NCBI GenBank assembly: GCA_026419785.1
Contig: JAODTK010005923.1
Coordinates: forward strand, 248,001-312,000
Reading direction: 5' to 3'
DNA length: 64,000 nucleotides
Origin: Sclerodactyla briareus
Taxonomy: Eukaryota; Echinodermata; Holothuroidea; Dendrochirotida; Sclerodactylidae
Under the pieces are notes generated by a model. That model searched no databases. It was not told where the DNA came from and saw nothing but the letters and a program-made list of their open reading frames with translations. A program made the position numbers and the translations under genes. This document shows positions 23,385 through 37,110 of this stretch, piece by piece (positions within the stretch are counted from its first letter, which is position 1; each line of letters begins with the position of its first letter).

Positions 23385-24430
23385 TTAATCGTTTTGATTC
23401 TGACTGAAAAGTCGAGGAAAAACCTATGCAGTCATGACAGTGTGTTTATGTGTGTGGTGTGGTGTATGTATGTGTGTGACGCCTGGCTTGTGAAAACCAT
23501 AACTTGACCCCGATACTCGGTGTGTGGTCCCCCTTTATGAGTACCGATCCCACGGTTTCATGGTCAGGTCAAGGTCATCTGAGGTCATTAGAGGTCAAGG
23601 TCTAAAATCTTGTAGAGAGGATAAGTCCAGAATGGTGGTCCAACCAAGCTGAAATTTGGTTTGTAGCACTAATGGGAAGTACAAGCACCTATTGTTTTGG
23701 GGGAAAAAAAATATGAAAAATTGGTATGCGTGAAATTTTTGGCTCGTGAAGGGGATTAATTACCTGACCCCACCTGGATGGATGAAGCTCGTACTTGGTA
23801 TATGGGTTTCTCATAATAAGTACACGATCCCCATTGATTTGAGATCAGGTCAAAGGGCATTTGAGGTCCTTAGAGTCAAAGTCTAGAATCTTGTGAAGGA
23901 TAAGTCCAGAATGGTGGTCCAACCAAGCTGAAATTTGTTTGTAGAGTTCTAGAGTATCCTGTTGTTATTGGTCTAGACCGGAGTAAATTTTTGGGGAATA
24001 GTGGAAAATTGTGAAAAATTGATATTTTGGGCAATTTAGCTTGTGATCCCTATTGTTTTGGGGTCAGGTCAAGGTCATCTGAGGTCATTAGCGGTCAAAC
24101 TCTAGAAATCATATTGTTGAAGATTGGTCTTATTTAAGATTCATGAAAGAAGACGTGAGCCAATCGAGCGGACATTTTGGTATGTGGCTTTATTATGGGG
24201 AGTAGAAGTACAAGAATCCTATGTTCTTAGTTGGACTGGGGGACAGGTTAGGGGAGAACTGGGAACCACAATAACTCGACCCCATCCCGGTGGATGAAGC
24301 TTAACCGACATGTGGATGTAGCTAATACTGATGTTGTGTCTCCAAAAAATGATCCCGATCGATGGGTTTCAAAGGTAACTGAGGTTAACGAAGTTTAGTT
24401 GAAAGGTCATAAAGACAGTCAAGGAATCGA
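23385..24430 (+). repeat. AGGTCA-rich dispersed repeat, plus-strand copy
   Basis: The head CCTATGCAGTCAT is at about 23423, followed by a GT-rich tract (23440-23480). There are about three tandem body units, with GGGGTCAGGTCAAGGTCATC or variants near 23561, 23844 and 24061, and AATGGTGGTCCAACCAAGC at 23631 and 23911. Half-site clusters are best preserved here: AGGTCA at 23566, 23572, 23582 and 23592. No protein is encoded. Confidence 0.85.
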
Positions 24431-25429
24431 ATACGAAGAACTCGGCTGTCTGGTCAAATCCTTTATAGAACTATAGCTAGTGATGTAGGGAGAACAACAC
24501 GGATTGTATTCACAGTACAGAGAATTCAGGGCCAGTAGGAAAAGTATACGACCGTGAGCGATGCCTTGCTCTTTGTTGATATGATAGGGGGGGGGGGGGG
24601 GTATTAATTGTCTGGACGCTATGTGGATTCGCCATGTACAGTTTTTTTTTCCAATCCACAATAAAAATGTATCTAGTAATTATATGTACACAAAATGGTA
24701 TTAGATGTTATTAAACAAGTACAGACACGACCAATCATTCAGAGTACGTGACTGTGTGGGCTAGGTGACGGGATTATAGTTGGCCTCCTGAGGACACACG
24801 TGCGATCAGCATCCAATCCCCGTGAGCCAGGTATTTTGTGAGTCCTAGAAGGACCCGGGGCCTGTTCTTTCGAAACCATTTTGAAAACTTATGGTTGGAA
24901 AACTTGGGTGAGAAAAGAGGATGATAATATTGGAATAGTACTGAGAGCAGAGCCATATGAATGTGAACCAGATAACGAGGTGGTATGCCCTATGATCAGG
25001 TGCAAAGAGCCTCCGAAATCCCTCGTCGAGGTCTGGGGGCGGAAACCCCTTGAAAGCCAAGCACGTTATGCAACATGGGAGGGGGGTTGGTAGATAGAAA
25101 TTTTGCATGGTCCTGTACCTGGATTGAACTAGCCATGCACAGCTAATCAATGTGTGTAGGAGAATAACACACAGCAATGGTAGAGTAAATAGAATTGAGT
25201 GACCAACACCAGTTGGGCGTGGGGGGGGGGGGGGGGATGCGTTCGCGAAGTTCTTCTGCTCTCTCTGGCTTGAGTTCGTTAGCCATGTATAGGTATACAT
25301 ATACATATGGTTTCCATGATTTGGTCAGGGGAAGTTGAAATTAGGTGGAGAGTTGGTGTGTTTTCCCGATTGTATTCGGCAAAGGTCAGCTGTGTGAGTT
25401 GGGGGAATCCATATAAAACACGAACGTTT
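24431..25429. other. Unclassified sequence between AGGTCA-rich pieces
   Basis: G-runs lie at 24589-24601 and about 25220-25236. Otherwise nothing is recognised. The frame at 24881-25093 (70 codons) overlaps a minus-strand frame and has no family features. This block may be an insertion into the AGGTCA-rich element, whose sequence seems to resume near 25430. Confidence 0.4.
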
Positions 25430-25690
25430 AGAGTGCTTGGTCCGATCGAGTAGAAATTTGGTAGGCAGCTATATTGAAAGAAACAGGACCATAGTTTTTG
25501 GTGTGGACCGATAGTCACTCTTGAGTGAAACAAATGGGAAACTTAGGAGTCGATAACATGACGGGTTAAATTGACATGTGTTCCCCAAAATAACCTTGAC
25601 CCTCCCCTCAATGGATTTTGCTCCTACTTGTTTCGTGTGAGATATTCCTAATGAGTACATGATCTCCATGTTCACGGGTTAAGGTCTAAA
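25430..25690 (+). repeat. Diverged AGGTCA-rich repeat fragment
   Basis: The order of pieces matches the family body: GAGTGCTTGGTCCGATCGAG, AAATTTGGTAGGCAGCTATA, TTTTTGGTGTGGACCG, TGTGTTCCCCA, and AATGAGTACATGATC. The AGGTCA cluster itself is reduced to TTAAGGTCT. Confidence 0.55.
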
Positions 25691-25699
25691 TTATTATTA

Positions 25700-25728
<29 letters not shown>
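25691..25728 (+). repeat. (ATT)n microsatellite
   Basis: About 12 ATT units with one interruption, abutting the preceding repeat fragment. Confidence 0.9.
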
Positions 25729-25730
<2 letters not shown>

Positions 25731-28700
25731 TGATATTGTATCATCTGAGGTAAGCAGAGTCAAAGGCTGTTCATCCTCGTGAACACAAAAAAACAATATG
25801 TCCAGGAAGGCTCAGAATCCTTCAGGATCCGCCAAGGAATACTGAGCCTCAGGCTCCGGTTACGTATATATCTTTGTATTGCTTTCCATTTGTTACGGCT
25901 CGGTGAATATTGATGGGGGGGGGGGGGGGGTGCGGGGGATGGCCGCAGGCGCATTTGCGCGTACACCTTACACGTGGGGGAGAATTGTTCGCTATCCAGT
26001 TTGCATACTCGACCTAACTACTATCTTTGGGCGCTCTAAGGCCGACTGCAGAGGCTCAATGACCGACTTTCGGACTCCCAGAAAGCAAACTGCTCTTTTC
26101 CAAATGCACATTCGAACATCTTGGTGGAAATAGTAATGGTAATGGTAATATTCTTGAAAACCGACATGTTTCACATAACGCTGAATAGAACATAGGGCTT
26201 AACGTGATGAAGTTCTGTCATACTCGTCCATACAGCGTCTAAGGCAATGCGCAAACCATTCCTTCATATTATCCTGGATCTCCGCCGTTCCGTTTTTGCT
26301 ATGATGTCAGTTCACACCTTAACGTGTTGATATTGATTGGCGGAAGAGATGAGAGGTAATGCCTAATATCGTAAAAACAGAACAGGAGTCGAAATAAAAA
26401 CCAACATGTGTGGTATAAATCATCCTTTCAACTGTTCAGTTAAACAAATGCATGCACTGCTGGCATGTAGATGGCTAGCTTTATGAACCTTCTCGCAAGA
26501 TGTGAAATACCGGCGATTTGCTAATTGTAGACCGAAGTGTTAGTCACGAGGTCAGAACGTAAAAAAACAATTCATAAATACCTTAATTGGTTTCCTGCAT
26601 TCTGATTGGTCAGAAAGTTCATTCGAGACCATGTTCGAATCGCCATTCGAACCCTCCTATTTTGCAAGAGAAATTGGGGAAATGTAGAATTTATGATTAT
26701 CTGGAATCTGATTGTTTAGCTGGTGGGCAGCCCAAGTTACCATGTGAAGCCCAACACACAAGTGAACTTTGAAAAATAATTAGCCTTTGTTTTGGATCGT
26801 TGCTATTGTGATACATTGTGTAGTCACAGTATCCTTCATTCCCGTGATACATCACAATCTACATAGCGCGGCGCGCACACTAACACTCTACGTGTAAACA
26901 AAATGATAGCCGCTAAACTACGTTGTGTATTGTACGTGCCCGTATATAGACGTACACACCCAGCGAGCCTGGCTCACAAAATACGAGCTGAATGCAACGC
27001 TCATCTCTCGAAATTTTAGGCCTAACACCACGCTACTACGGCAAATAACCTGTACGATGGTTAAATTATTATTCCGGATATTCAAACAATGTTTGTGTCA
27101 CGGCAAATCACTCAAATTGTATCAATCCCTTCGAAATACGTTTAAATGTTGCGGGGTCACAGACCTGCGTAGGTGATGCAGTTGCTCTCAACGTTACAGG
27201 AACACTTAGCCTACACAAGGTACACAGCTCGTCGTTTTCGAAGTGAGGAAACTTCGAAAAATCATGAAAAATACATCACCTTTATCCACAGAGGTTACCT
27301 GTTACGTCTTGGATATCCAACTGATAGATTGTCCAACAACTTGTGGTGTAACCTTGATCGGTGTCTTCTACATTGTGATATATCTGCACGTCGGTTCAAG
27401 TTTCTTTCCGAGATTCCAGTACATATTTCAGTTCTCAGTTCCAGCCGGCCAGCATAACAGTGCCAGAAACTGCATACAGTGATTACGCTGTATGTTGTCT
27501 AACTATGCCGAGACAACGCTAGTCTCTGATTCGTTTAGGTACTCTGATTATGGGGGGGTAAAATTCGCCATTATGATTTCACTGACCCTATTTAGGAGAA
27601 TGTTCCTTGACAACAGAAAATTGATTTGAAAAGTAATTTTCGAGTTCCTTTCTATACTTTCTTCTAAGTGTATTTATGCTTTTTTTCGGCTTGGGGTTTC
27701 AGCCTCCTCGATGACGTCCTCAATCGGTCTAAATGCACAAACGACCTCGGCACCCTCGTATTTATCCCCTAGTTAGGGTTACAAATTTCAGGCACAGTGT
27801 GTTTTGAAGTTAACTACATGCTTATTCTTTTTCAAATTGTAACACCCGATAGATCTGCATTTTCCTATTATATTTACACCAATGAGTGCACCACGTGTGG
27901 GATTAACCACCCCCAATGAGAGAGAAACTAAGGCTCGGGATTTTGTTTAGGCTTTTCACCAGCTTATGTGTTCTCTGTGTCTTAGTACGAAACATTAACC
28001 GACATTTCTGGCGACTTCGAATGGATCAGAGAATACATCCACAGTTAATATTTGTTGTATGAACTCATCATGGCTAGAGTAAAAACAACACAATGTGATT
28101 TATAAACCACAAGCTCGATCCGTTAACGTATGTATACTGACGAGCCTGGATAAGGTGTATACGTCTGCTATGCACATTTAACGCCCCACATCATCATCGG
28201 AGTTGAGAGAACTGGTCCGATACTGTGGGCTGTGTCGATTGACACTGGGATAATCGACAATCGCTGTGCATGTTGATAACAATAAGGACAATTGGCTTCA
28301 TCTAGTTGCTCGAGGCAGGATAAAGCATTATTGTCGATGCCATCACGTTGTACGGGTCAGGAGTTATCAGAGAAAATCGGATATGTACGTGCATTTAATG
28401 TTCACCTGAACGTGTTGAAATCAAAATCGTGTTTGCTTTGGCTCGAAAACAACTTAAAACGCATATCCTAATATCGGACTGCGCGAGTGAATTGAACAGA
28501 ACTGGTGCATAAATTGTTATTTCACATACACTGGATAGAAAGGAGTACTTTATCCGAAAATATGTAGGACTAAATATTGAATCGGAATTGGAAAACTTAT
28601 TCTTGACATTAACGATGTTTTCATCCCAAATGTAATGAAACCCACATAACCCTGGGGCGCTGTGTATAAAGGAATAATTATTCCCAAACCCCCAAACCGA

Positions 28701-31109
28701 TTTCCATCAATGCGAGTGGACATCATGCGCCTAAGCACATTCTATTCTGTTCTGGCGTACACCTCGTGAGCCTCTTAACTTTACTCACACCGATACCGGG
28801 AAGGGCTTATCCTGACGAAGTTCCTATACTGTGTACTGTAATCATGATATATTCACTGTAATTCCTCTACTTCGTATTCTTCAGTTCCTAATACCAACCC
28901 ATTTCTTTAATTGAGATAATTCAGCTTGGGTCCCTGTCAGTCTCAAACTGTAGACTCCTCTAATCTGAAATACCCAGCTATGAAGTGCTGATTGGCTCGA
29001 TTTCAGTTTCAAATTCTCTGGCTCATTTTTAATTCGAATGTTAACAGAATCCATGCACGGCGTCACTGTTGTAGTGGTTTATACTGGTTTTTCAGTTGCC
29101 CCTACAAGTTTTTCTTCTTCCTTCTCCAAGTGATTCGTTGTCAAGACTCATAATGTGTTTTTGTTACCCCCTCAACTTAACATCATCTCTCGTAGCCTGC
29201 TATTATTGTGATTCCAATCGTTGGATGGGGAGGATGACCCACGACACCTTTTGTTCCATGTAATCAGAGCCTAGCCCTATTCAACCATATCGCGGCATCC
29301 GTTCTATAGTGATTAGTGGGAATGGACTGAAAATCCGCATCAAGGTTCTAGTTTGCTTAAAAAACGTTTCTCATCATTATACGTTTTTTAACCTATAATG
29401 GTCCTTACTCCGCAGTAATAGGGTTTGATAGATAGGATCCTCACGGGCAGAGATGGCAACTGCTGGATCTATGCTCTGGCGTGTTGGAGGTGAGTCACAA
29501 GTATGGTTTATATAAATAAATAGCTATGTGGGTGAGCTAGGACATGCCTGGTATCACTAGTGCGCAAACACTGACGAGAGTTTGATGGGAGGATAGAGGG
29601 TTGGAGTTAGAACAGCAACGTGCAAAGTGACCTACGGAAGAGCCAAACAAGTTCACCAGTAAGCAACCAGCCTCCCAGAAAGCCGAGCCTTCGCATGTCT
29701 GTAGTGGGCGTTTGCACTGCCTGACATGACCTGAGACCACACAAAAGTTAGTCCCCCCCGTCCTATTACATTGCGAAGGGGGTCCTCTGGGGGATGGGAC
29801 TTGAGCTTCACATTCCTCTGAGGCCCCCCCCCCCCCAAATTTCGGACCACGGAATGCATGAAAACGAAACAGCTCTACAGAGCCAGTCCCAATTTTTCCA
29901 TCATTTCATATACAATCGACGAATCAAACGGCTGACGGCTGCTCTCTCATCATCACAAAAGAGAATAATATACTGCTCCTATAACCGCTATCAGTGCATG
30001 ATTGCGACTAGCGATAAGAGGTACGGATTCCAGAAAAAAAAATATTATAAGCACCGGGTTTCATTCACAGAACTCTAATTAACAAAATCATTAGTTTCAA
30101 ATAAATTAGCGTTAACATTATGAACAGCCTGTTTGGGAGGGTGAACACTCAGGGGCCTCTCCGGCAGAGATATCGATAATTTTTCTACGTATCATCTTGT
30201 TTTTTTTTTTGGAACTACGGTTAAATACGCAAAGGTATATAAAGGTTCCTAAAATAAAAAGCTGTGATTCCTCCATCTGTGTACGTGGATTTGAATATGT
30301 TTTACTTTTGGGCAATTGTTATCTAACCTACGGCGCATAGATTTCAATGAAGGAAAGATTAGAAGGCGTGAGTGATTTAATAGCATAAAACGGATGAAAA
30401 TTAGGTTATCAGCCCATCACCGTACGGCAAAATTTCTGATTGGAGCATTCAAAACATTATAGCGTAAACTATCTGGCAAGCTAAGACCCCACCTTGTAGT
30501 GAGCCAGCGCGAACTGTTAAATGTTTGTATCGAACTCACACTGTCACTCAAGAGACGCTAGGTACACTCTATTGGAGGATACAGCGAGAGAGAGTCAGGA
30601 ATGCCGTCTCTGCCGCGTCGCGGACGCTGGGGATCACGACCTAAGCTTCAACAATTGATGGGTGAGTGAGAAGTAAAGAGTGGGGTAGAGAAGCGTTGGG
30701 ACGGAGGTTTTAGCGGGCATTCTAGGATACGTACCCCTTTGAAGAATCGCGGATCCTGCATACGTCAATTTCCAATCCTAATAAAACTGTTCTTGAACTG
30801 GCATAATACTAATCTTTAATCCAAGATTGAAATATATATATATATATATTATATAATAGATTGCTGTCTGGTCCCTTACCTTTGTTATATTTATTGGAAA
30901 GGCACAACAGCGAACAATCGACGTGTCCGTTTGTATAAATAAATGTCCGCAGTATATCGGACTATTGCTGCTCTGATTCATCATAGTGACGATATACTGT
31001 GTACATCCGGGCGATCGAGCGCTGCGTTAGAAATCCCCGTAGACAGAACGGCACTCGGTATTCGGGTTCGGTCATGACTCAGTCGCCCCCCCCCATTCGC
31101 AATCGGATT
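25729..31109. other. Long mostly featureless non-coding stretch
   Basis: About 5.4 kb in which I see no gene, LINE piece or tandem array. Small features are G-runs at about 25915-25930 and 27549-27556, a C-run at 29824-29837 and a short (TA)n at 30832-30856. Scattered open frames of 60-95 codons show no recognised domain. Exons of a host gene could be hidden here, but I cannot show any. Confidence 0.5.
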
Positions 31110-32350
31110 TAGTCTTTTTTTATTCCTTGGCGAAGTCCGGGACTCTATGCAGTCATTTCAGTACGTGTTTTAGTGTGGTGTGTGTTTGTGGTGTGTGTGC
31201 GCGTTGTGTGTGTTTTGTGTGTGTTGTTGATACGATAACCTAATCCCAAAGTTAATACTTGGTTATATGGGTTCCCCCATAATGAATACATTTTCTCTAA
31301 TTTTTTGGGGTCAGGTCCAAGTTCATTTGAGGTCCAAGAGAGGGTCAAAGTCCTTACGATCTTGTTAACACGATATGTACAGAATGCCTGGTCCAATCAG
31401 GTGGAAATTTCGGGGGGTTAGGCAGAGCTTGTATACACTTTCTTATGGGAGTACATAACCTCTGATCTTTTTTTGTGTTGACCGGAGTCAGTTTCGGGGA
31501 ATTGGGGAAGGGTCTGAAAAAATGATATTTTGAGAACACTATTTTTAGCTTGTTAACACAAATAATGATCCGACCTCCGGATGGATGACGCTAATATGTG
31601 TTTGTGGTGTCAGACCACGGTCAAATTTGGGGAAAATGGAAATTGTGAATGTTTTTATAATTTTGGCAAACTTCAGCTCGTCAACACTTGTTACAGCAGA
31701 ATGTCTGTCCGATCTCGTTTAAAATATAGCGATCGCGCAGCTTCCTATTGGAAAGTGCAAGAACCCTAGATTGTTTTTGTTTAGAACGGGAAGTCAGTTT
31801 CGCGGGAAATGAGGAATTTTCAGAAAAAAATGATATTTTAACACAATGTTAGCTTGTTAACACAATTAACCTCGACCCGACTCGGATGAATGACGATAAT
31901 ATGTAATGAGTAGGTGGTTTTAGGTCAAAGATCGTCTGGGTCACGTGGGGTAAAAGTCCACAAAAAATCTCGTTAATAATGAGTTGAGAATGTGGGTCTG
32001 ATCTGGTCAAAATTCGGTATGCAGCTTTGCATATAGGAAGTAAAGGAACCTATTGTTTTTATGCAGACCGGGATAGGGAGTAAGTTTTGGGAGAGAATGT
32101 TGGCGAATTTAAGCTCGTTAACATGATATCTGACCCCAATGGACGGAAATGCATTCTACTGGTTTGAGGGTTCCCCATAAAAAAGTGATAGTCACATGGG
32201 TATGTTTCGAGACTGAAGTCATCTGGGTTCGAGAGAGGTTCGAAAGTCGGAAAAATCTGCTGGTAACACCAATATCCGATGCCTGACCCGATCAGGTGAG
32301 TATTATAGTAGAAACTCATCATGGGAAAAAAACAGGAAAATTATCGTTTT
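31110..32350 (+). repeat. AGGTCA-rich dispersed repeat, plus-strand copy
   Basis: The head CTCTATGCAGTCAT is at about 31144, followed by a GT-rich tract at 31169-31226. The body has three to four strongly diverged units: ATGGGTTCCCCCATAATGA, then GGGGTCAGGTCCAAGTTCA at about 31308, GCCTGGTCCAATCAGGTGGA at 31387, AGCTTGTTAACACA at 31547 and 31852, and AGCTCGTTAACATGATA at 32112. Half-sites are more eroded than in the 23.4-kb copy. Confidence 0.75.
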
Positions 32351-35300
32351 TGGTGTTGTGACTGAGCCGCGTGGTGGATATGAATAATGATATAACTTCA
32401 GTTTAGCAAGACATCATCTGCATGGATGGTAGTTCATACCCAGTTCGTGGCTTCATCTATTCTGAGTACTAAAATGCTTCCTACTGTAAATCTTCACAAT
32501 GCAGCTTGATCAAGTCTGGATCAGTTAAGAGGAATCACTGAGCTTTGGCATTTGGTTAGGGTTTTCTGAAAAACACTGATTATAATAATGAAGAATATTA
32601 CACAAATCAATTAATGCGAATTATTCCTAAATTCGTACACATTGTCCATTCACATTAGCAGTTGTCACAATTGTAGATGATCGGACCCCCTCAAAATAAT
32701 CTGAATAAGATGTTCCCCCATAAGGTTACACAGAATAAGAAAGTGCTAGTTTGTGGTTCCGTAACAGGATTTCAGAGGTCATTGGGGTACAAGCACGAAT
32801 ACACACCTCGAGAAAACAGTGTAATTATTAATTCTGCAGACCTATAAATTCCGTCTCGGTACCTCTGAAGGCCCTTACAGCATTCTGTACCCAATGATCA
32901 AATGAGGGGCGACATCCATTTGAATTATTGATATATGACGCAGGTGGCATTGAGATAAGTGATAACATTCCTCAATTACCTAATGATCCCTGGCAGTAGT
33001 TTGCAAACAGTACCATCCACCAATACTCCCCAGTGCTTCTACGCTATCTGCTGCCTCACTGACCATGTGAACACACCACTTCGTTAAAAAACAAACCCGG
33101 GGGTGTAATTTGGCTACGGTATTTTTTTTTTTTTTTCAAGTGTCAATTTCTGTACAGTCCCCAGCCACGTTGATACGTTTCTGTTCCAGTCTAGTTGTGT
33201 GCTGTATTAATAAACATTTGGGCACATACCTTAGCACCAATCATCTCTGTGGTTAGGTATAAAACTCGTCAGTCAGTATCGTTACCCTGCTGTCATTGAT
33301 GTTGCCTCTCGGTTACTGATGGTACCGACTTGGCCATTTCATCGCTCCAGCACGAGTTGGTACTTCTTGATACTGGCTTGGACACTGTGATGCCACAATC
33401 ATATGAGTACACATTTTTGATCGGCTAAAACTATTCATATCTATGGTTGGTTCACGCAATTGTCCGCTGTGTCATATTGAGTGGGTTACTTTAATGCATG
33501 AATATACGTAGGATCAGGAGGACAATAACGCGGTCTGAATACTCCCGCTACAAATGACATACATTACCAGTAATCTTGGCATAAAAAAAACCTAATCACG
33601 TTCCAATGGAAAGGTCGGGTGTAATATGGGTCCTTGGCCCTTGCCGTATTCACGTCGCAGTTTGGCAATTTTTCACAGCATGTTTCATTGTCTGATTTGA
33701 TCCTCAACGGACATGTGATTCGTTGCTAACATGGTGGCTTTATTCCTGGTTGTGTGATGCTGGGGCTGGCTATGGTGCGTAATGTAACAAAGTTACAATT
33801 TGACTTAAACGAATATTGGTGGCCTTGGAACTCGGAGGTCATTGAAGCGTACAAGATGCAAAATAAGAAGATTTCATTATAAAGTTGATGTTGAAGGTTG
33901 AGCAATGATTGACCAAAACGATTTGTCATTTTTGGATAAAACAAAGCATATAAGATGTTGTGGTCTTCTCGCTGGGCGTTCATCGAAGGTATTGGAGCAG
34001 GAGCACAAAAAGGGAGGAAATTTTCATGTCGCTTCTGATGGTCTTACCCCGACCCACACATTAATGTACTGACAAAGAGGCTATGCACCCGATGGGTGTG
34101 TGAAAAGTACTAATCTGTGTGTAGGATTCGCAGCTGACAATAACGTGCAGTATCCAGACCTGCACCCTTGCATCACAATATTCCCATATATTAAAAATTG
34201 ATATTGGAATGAGTTGTACTTGATGAGACATTTGTGCTGGAGTAAAATTTACAAATTCGTATTGGAATTCATTTTGTCATATAGAACAATTGTTGACCTA
34301 TGTTTACTATGCATAGCTATATACATGAGAATCTGCCTACTCTGGTCTACAGTTTATCCCTGTATCTATGACATACATTATCTACCAACCTTCATTATCG
34401 AAACATAACTGATGCCAGGTCATCGCGTGTAGATAGCTATTAAGGCGCATTTGCAAGTTTCGAATTTTACCTATGGTATTCTGCGGCGTTCATACACGTT
34501 TTGGACATTTTGCATTGCAGAAAATATATAACCAATCGAACCCTATGCCGAGTATGGTAGGGCTACAATAACCTGAATGAAAATAGCGAGGAAAAAATGT
34601 GACATGTAGCATATAACAGGTTATTTGACATATTTTGCCTTTCTAAAATAGTGTACTCTATGGAGAGTGAACCGGTCTGTTAAAATAGTTTGCATACATA
34701 CCAAAAAAAATCAGTCGACAGTGGCACTGTCGTCGTTCATGGGCAACCCGGACCATACAGACAAAGAGACAGAATTAGCAAATGAGTCAATTGAAAAACA
34801 TAATTACATGATGGTATTCATGATACAGAACAAATTATCGTACCCTTAAACATAATTCTAACAGTCTATCAGTAGACTGTAGAGGATCACGTGAGTGTGC
34901 GTGCCCGTGTGATTGGGCTGGGGGAACATATTGTGGGGGTATATGAGGCCAATGTGAACGAGGAGAGAGAAGTAAGGAGGGGGAATACAGACATACAGGT
35001 CTGGAGATAATGAGATGGAAGTTCAAAGTTCCACAACGAAGTGGTTTGGAGACAGAGCTGATGGTTTCAGTAATTTAAGACAGCCTTGACATGTTTGTTC
35101 AATCACTGCACCGTATTGGTGAGCGGCTTTTGTCGCTCGAGTGCCTTTATTAAGGTTTTACTACAGTCATCCTGAAGGTAATTACATGGAATAGAAATCC
35201 AGACACCCTGAAAACAAATAGTTGGCTTCCTTTGAATTATTCCGGATGCTCTCATCGTGATGCCATACTTGTTTTGTTTTTTTAATTTCTCAGAGGTCCT

Positions 35301-36784
35301 CTGTGATTTATCACTATACGCATCATAAGGATTCACGGATTCGCCGTTACGTCAGTGCGTGTGCGCACAGTGGCCTAATATTATTTGTTACCTGAATGGC
35401 TTATTCCAAGCATTTGCACTCGAATTACTCCCATTTTCTAGCGTGAGTTGTAGCTAGCATTCGGTTTGCATTTACTATTTAATTGGAAGAAAAAGGTATA
35501 CGCACTAATCTGAAAAATTCGATAGGCGACGGTCAAGGAAGAATGTCTCCTGACTGTGTGCAGGGTTTAGCTCTTTTTTACACCTGATGACGTCAGTAGG
35601 TGATATTCCGCTATTGTGACGTAGAACTTTTTGAGCGAATCTCGATTTTGTGGATATGATGGACGATCTGAAAGAGATACACAATCGGCGTAGTTAAATA
35701 CACGTCGCTGGTGGGTAAACCGCCAACATGTATATCCACCTTTTGAAGAATGGAAGGCCATGATGATATTAGGATTCATAACCAGAAGGGACATCCATGA
35801 CCAAAATGAGGGGGGGGGTGGGTGGGTAGTTTATTCCAATGAACTGCCACATTCCTAAATACAGCTCCCAAAATGAAGTTTGTAGAATCGTAAAATATAA
35901 AATGATAAGCCATATAATCTATTGGGATAAACCGTATAAAGCCCACTCATACTTTTTCCGCCGCACACTCCCGGCGGTAGATGACGCGCAACGCAACAGC
36001 TCGCTCACATTTCCATATTTCCGCTTGCGGTTACTCCGCTGAGACTAGTCACAGACTCCGGGGAAAGGATTTACGCGCGCCTTAAGAACGTGACAAGACT
36101 CTTCAGGTCCCCACATCAGAAAAAGTTAGGCTACTGGTTCAGAATTAAAAAAAATACTGACATTTGTTATTTATACTATTCGTAAATTGTTATGATAGTA
36201 ACAAGCATTATCGTCCGGTGCAACTCGCGAGAAACGCTATTGGAATGACGTCACAATGAAGAATGGTGCAAGTCGACAGCGATACGATATATCGTCAAAA
36301 TGATGAGTCAATGTAGAGTTGAACAATTCGACAATGATACAGTATGTCGTCACAATGATATGTCCTGATCGAATAAGTTCCGATATACCGTGAGACGATT
36401 TATGAATGGTGATGAAGTTCATATAAAAAGCTTTTAGCATCTCATTGAAAAGCGCTGAAGACGGTGTATGCATATATCATAACAAATCTCTGGCTATAAA
36501 GAAAACTTCATATATATAGCCAGGCGTCATTGGGATTGGACCTATGTCAGTTTGCCTAATGTAGTCATGCCAAAGCACCCGCATCTGGGATCAGCCTGTT
36601 GACCTCTGTCTGAAATATGCATGATGATCCCTACCCACGCTCCCGGCATATGAACATATTCTGAATTGAGGAAGGGACCCACCTCAAATTTAATAAATAA
36701 CAGAAATGATTAATTTCATTTTACCACACCAGCACTAACGGAAGCTGATGTTACTGTGGACAACTGTGTTACCGAGTCTTTCTG
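32351..36784. other. Long mostly featureless non-coding stretch
   Basis: About 4.4 kb without a supported gene. The first 700 bases may contain further eroded AGGTCA-rich sequence (TTTCAGAGGTCATTGGGGTAC near 32770). A T-run lies at 33122-33137. Nothing else is recognised on either strand. Confidence 0.5.
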
Positions 36785-37110
36785 TTAACCGTTGAGATAG
36801 GTGGGGTTCAGTTCGATCGGATCTTGTCGATGGACACCTCATGTTTCTTATCTTGTCAAATCCTGCGTCTACCAACTCCGTAATATTGGAAGGATTCGAC
36901 TGTTCCTTTCCACTGAGCCTGAGGCGTGTAGAGCATCATGCAGAGCATCATGCAGAGCCTTGTCACTTCGCGGATTGATTACTGCAGCACTGTCCTGTAT
37001 TTTATGTTCTTTTTTTTTTAGGTTCCATTTTGTGAATGAAGAAGCCTGGGTACCTGCGTGATAGAGCGCTTTATGAGCACAGAGTTGCATGTATTATTTA
37101 TTATTTATCT
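36785..37110 (+). pseudogene. LINE reverse-transcriptase thumb fragment (L2/CR1-like)
   Basis: The open piece at 36801-37061 contains YQLRNIGRIRLFLS, a common motif of the region just after the reverse transcriptase palm. About 35 codons later, in another frame, it reads LVTSRIDYCSTVLY, a signature of the same LINE group. Between them the 13-base segment AGAGCATCATGCA is duplicated. Downstream, AGAGCGCTTTATGAGC and an ATTTATTATTT tail resemble this group's 3' end. The fragment is therefore internally deleted, with only a few hundred bases left. Confidence 0.72.

Noticed and set aside
24845-25306. 153-codon minus-strand frame
   Set aside because: Pro-rich start comes from a poly(G/C) run. An overlapping plus-strand frame exists, and no family resemblance is seen.
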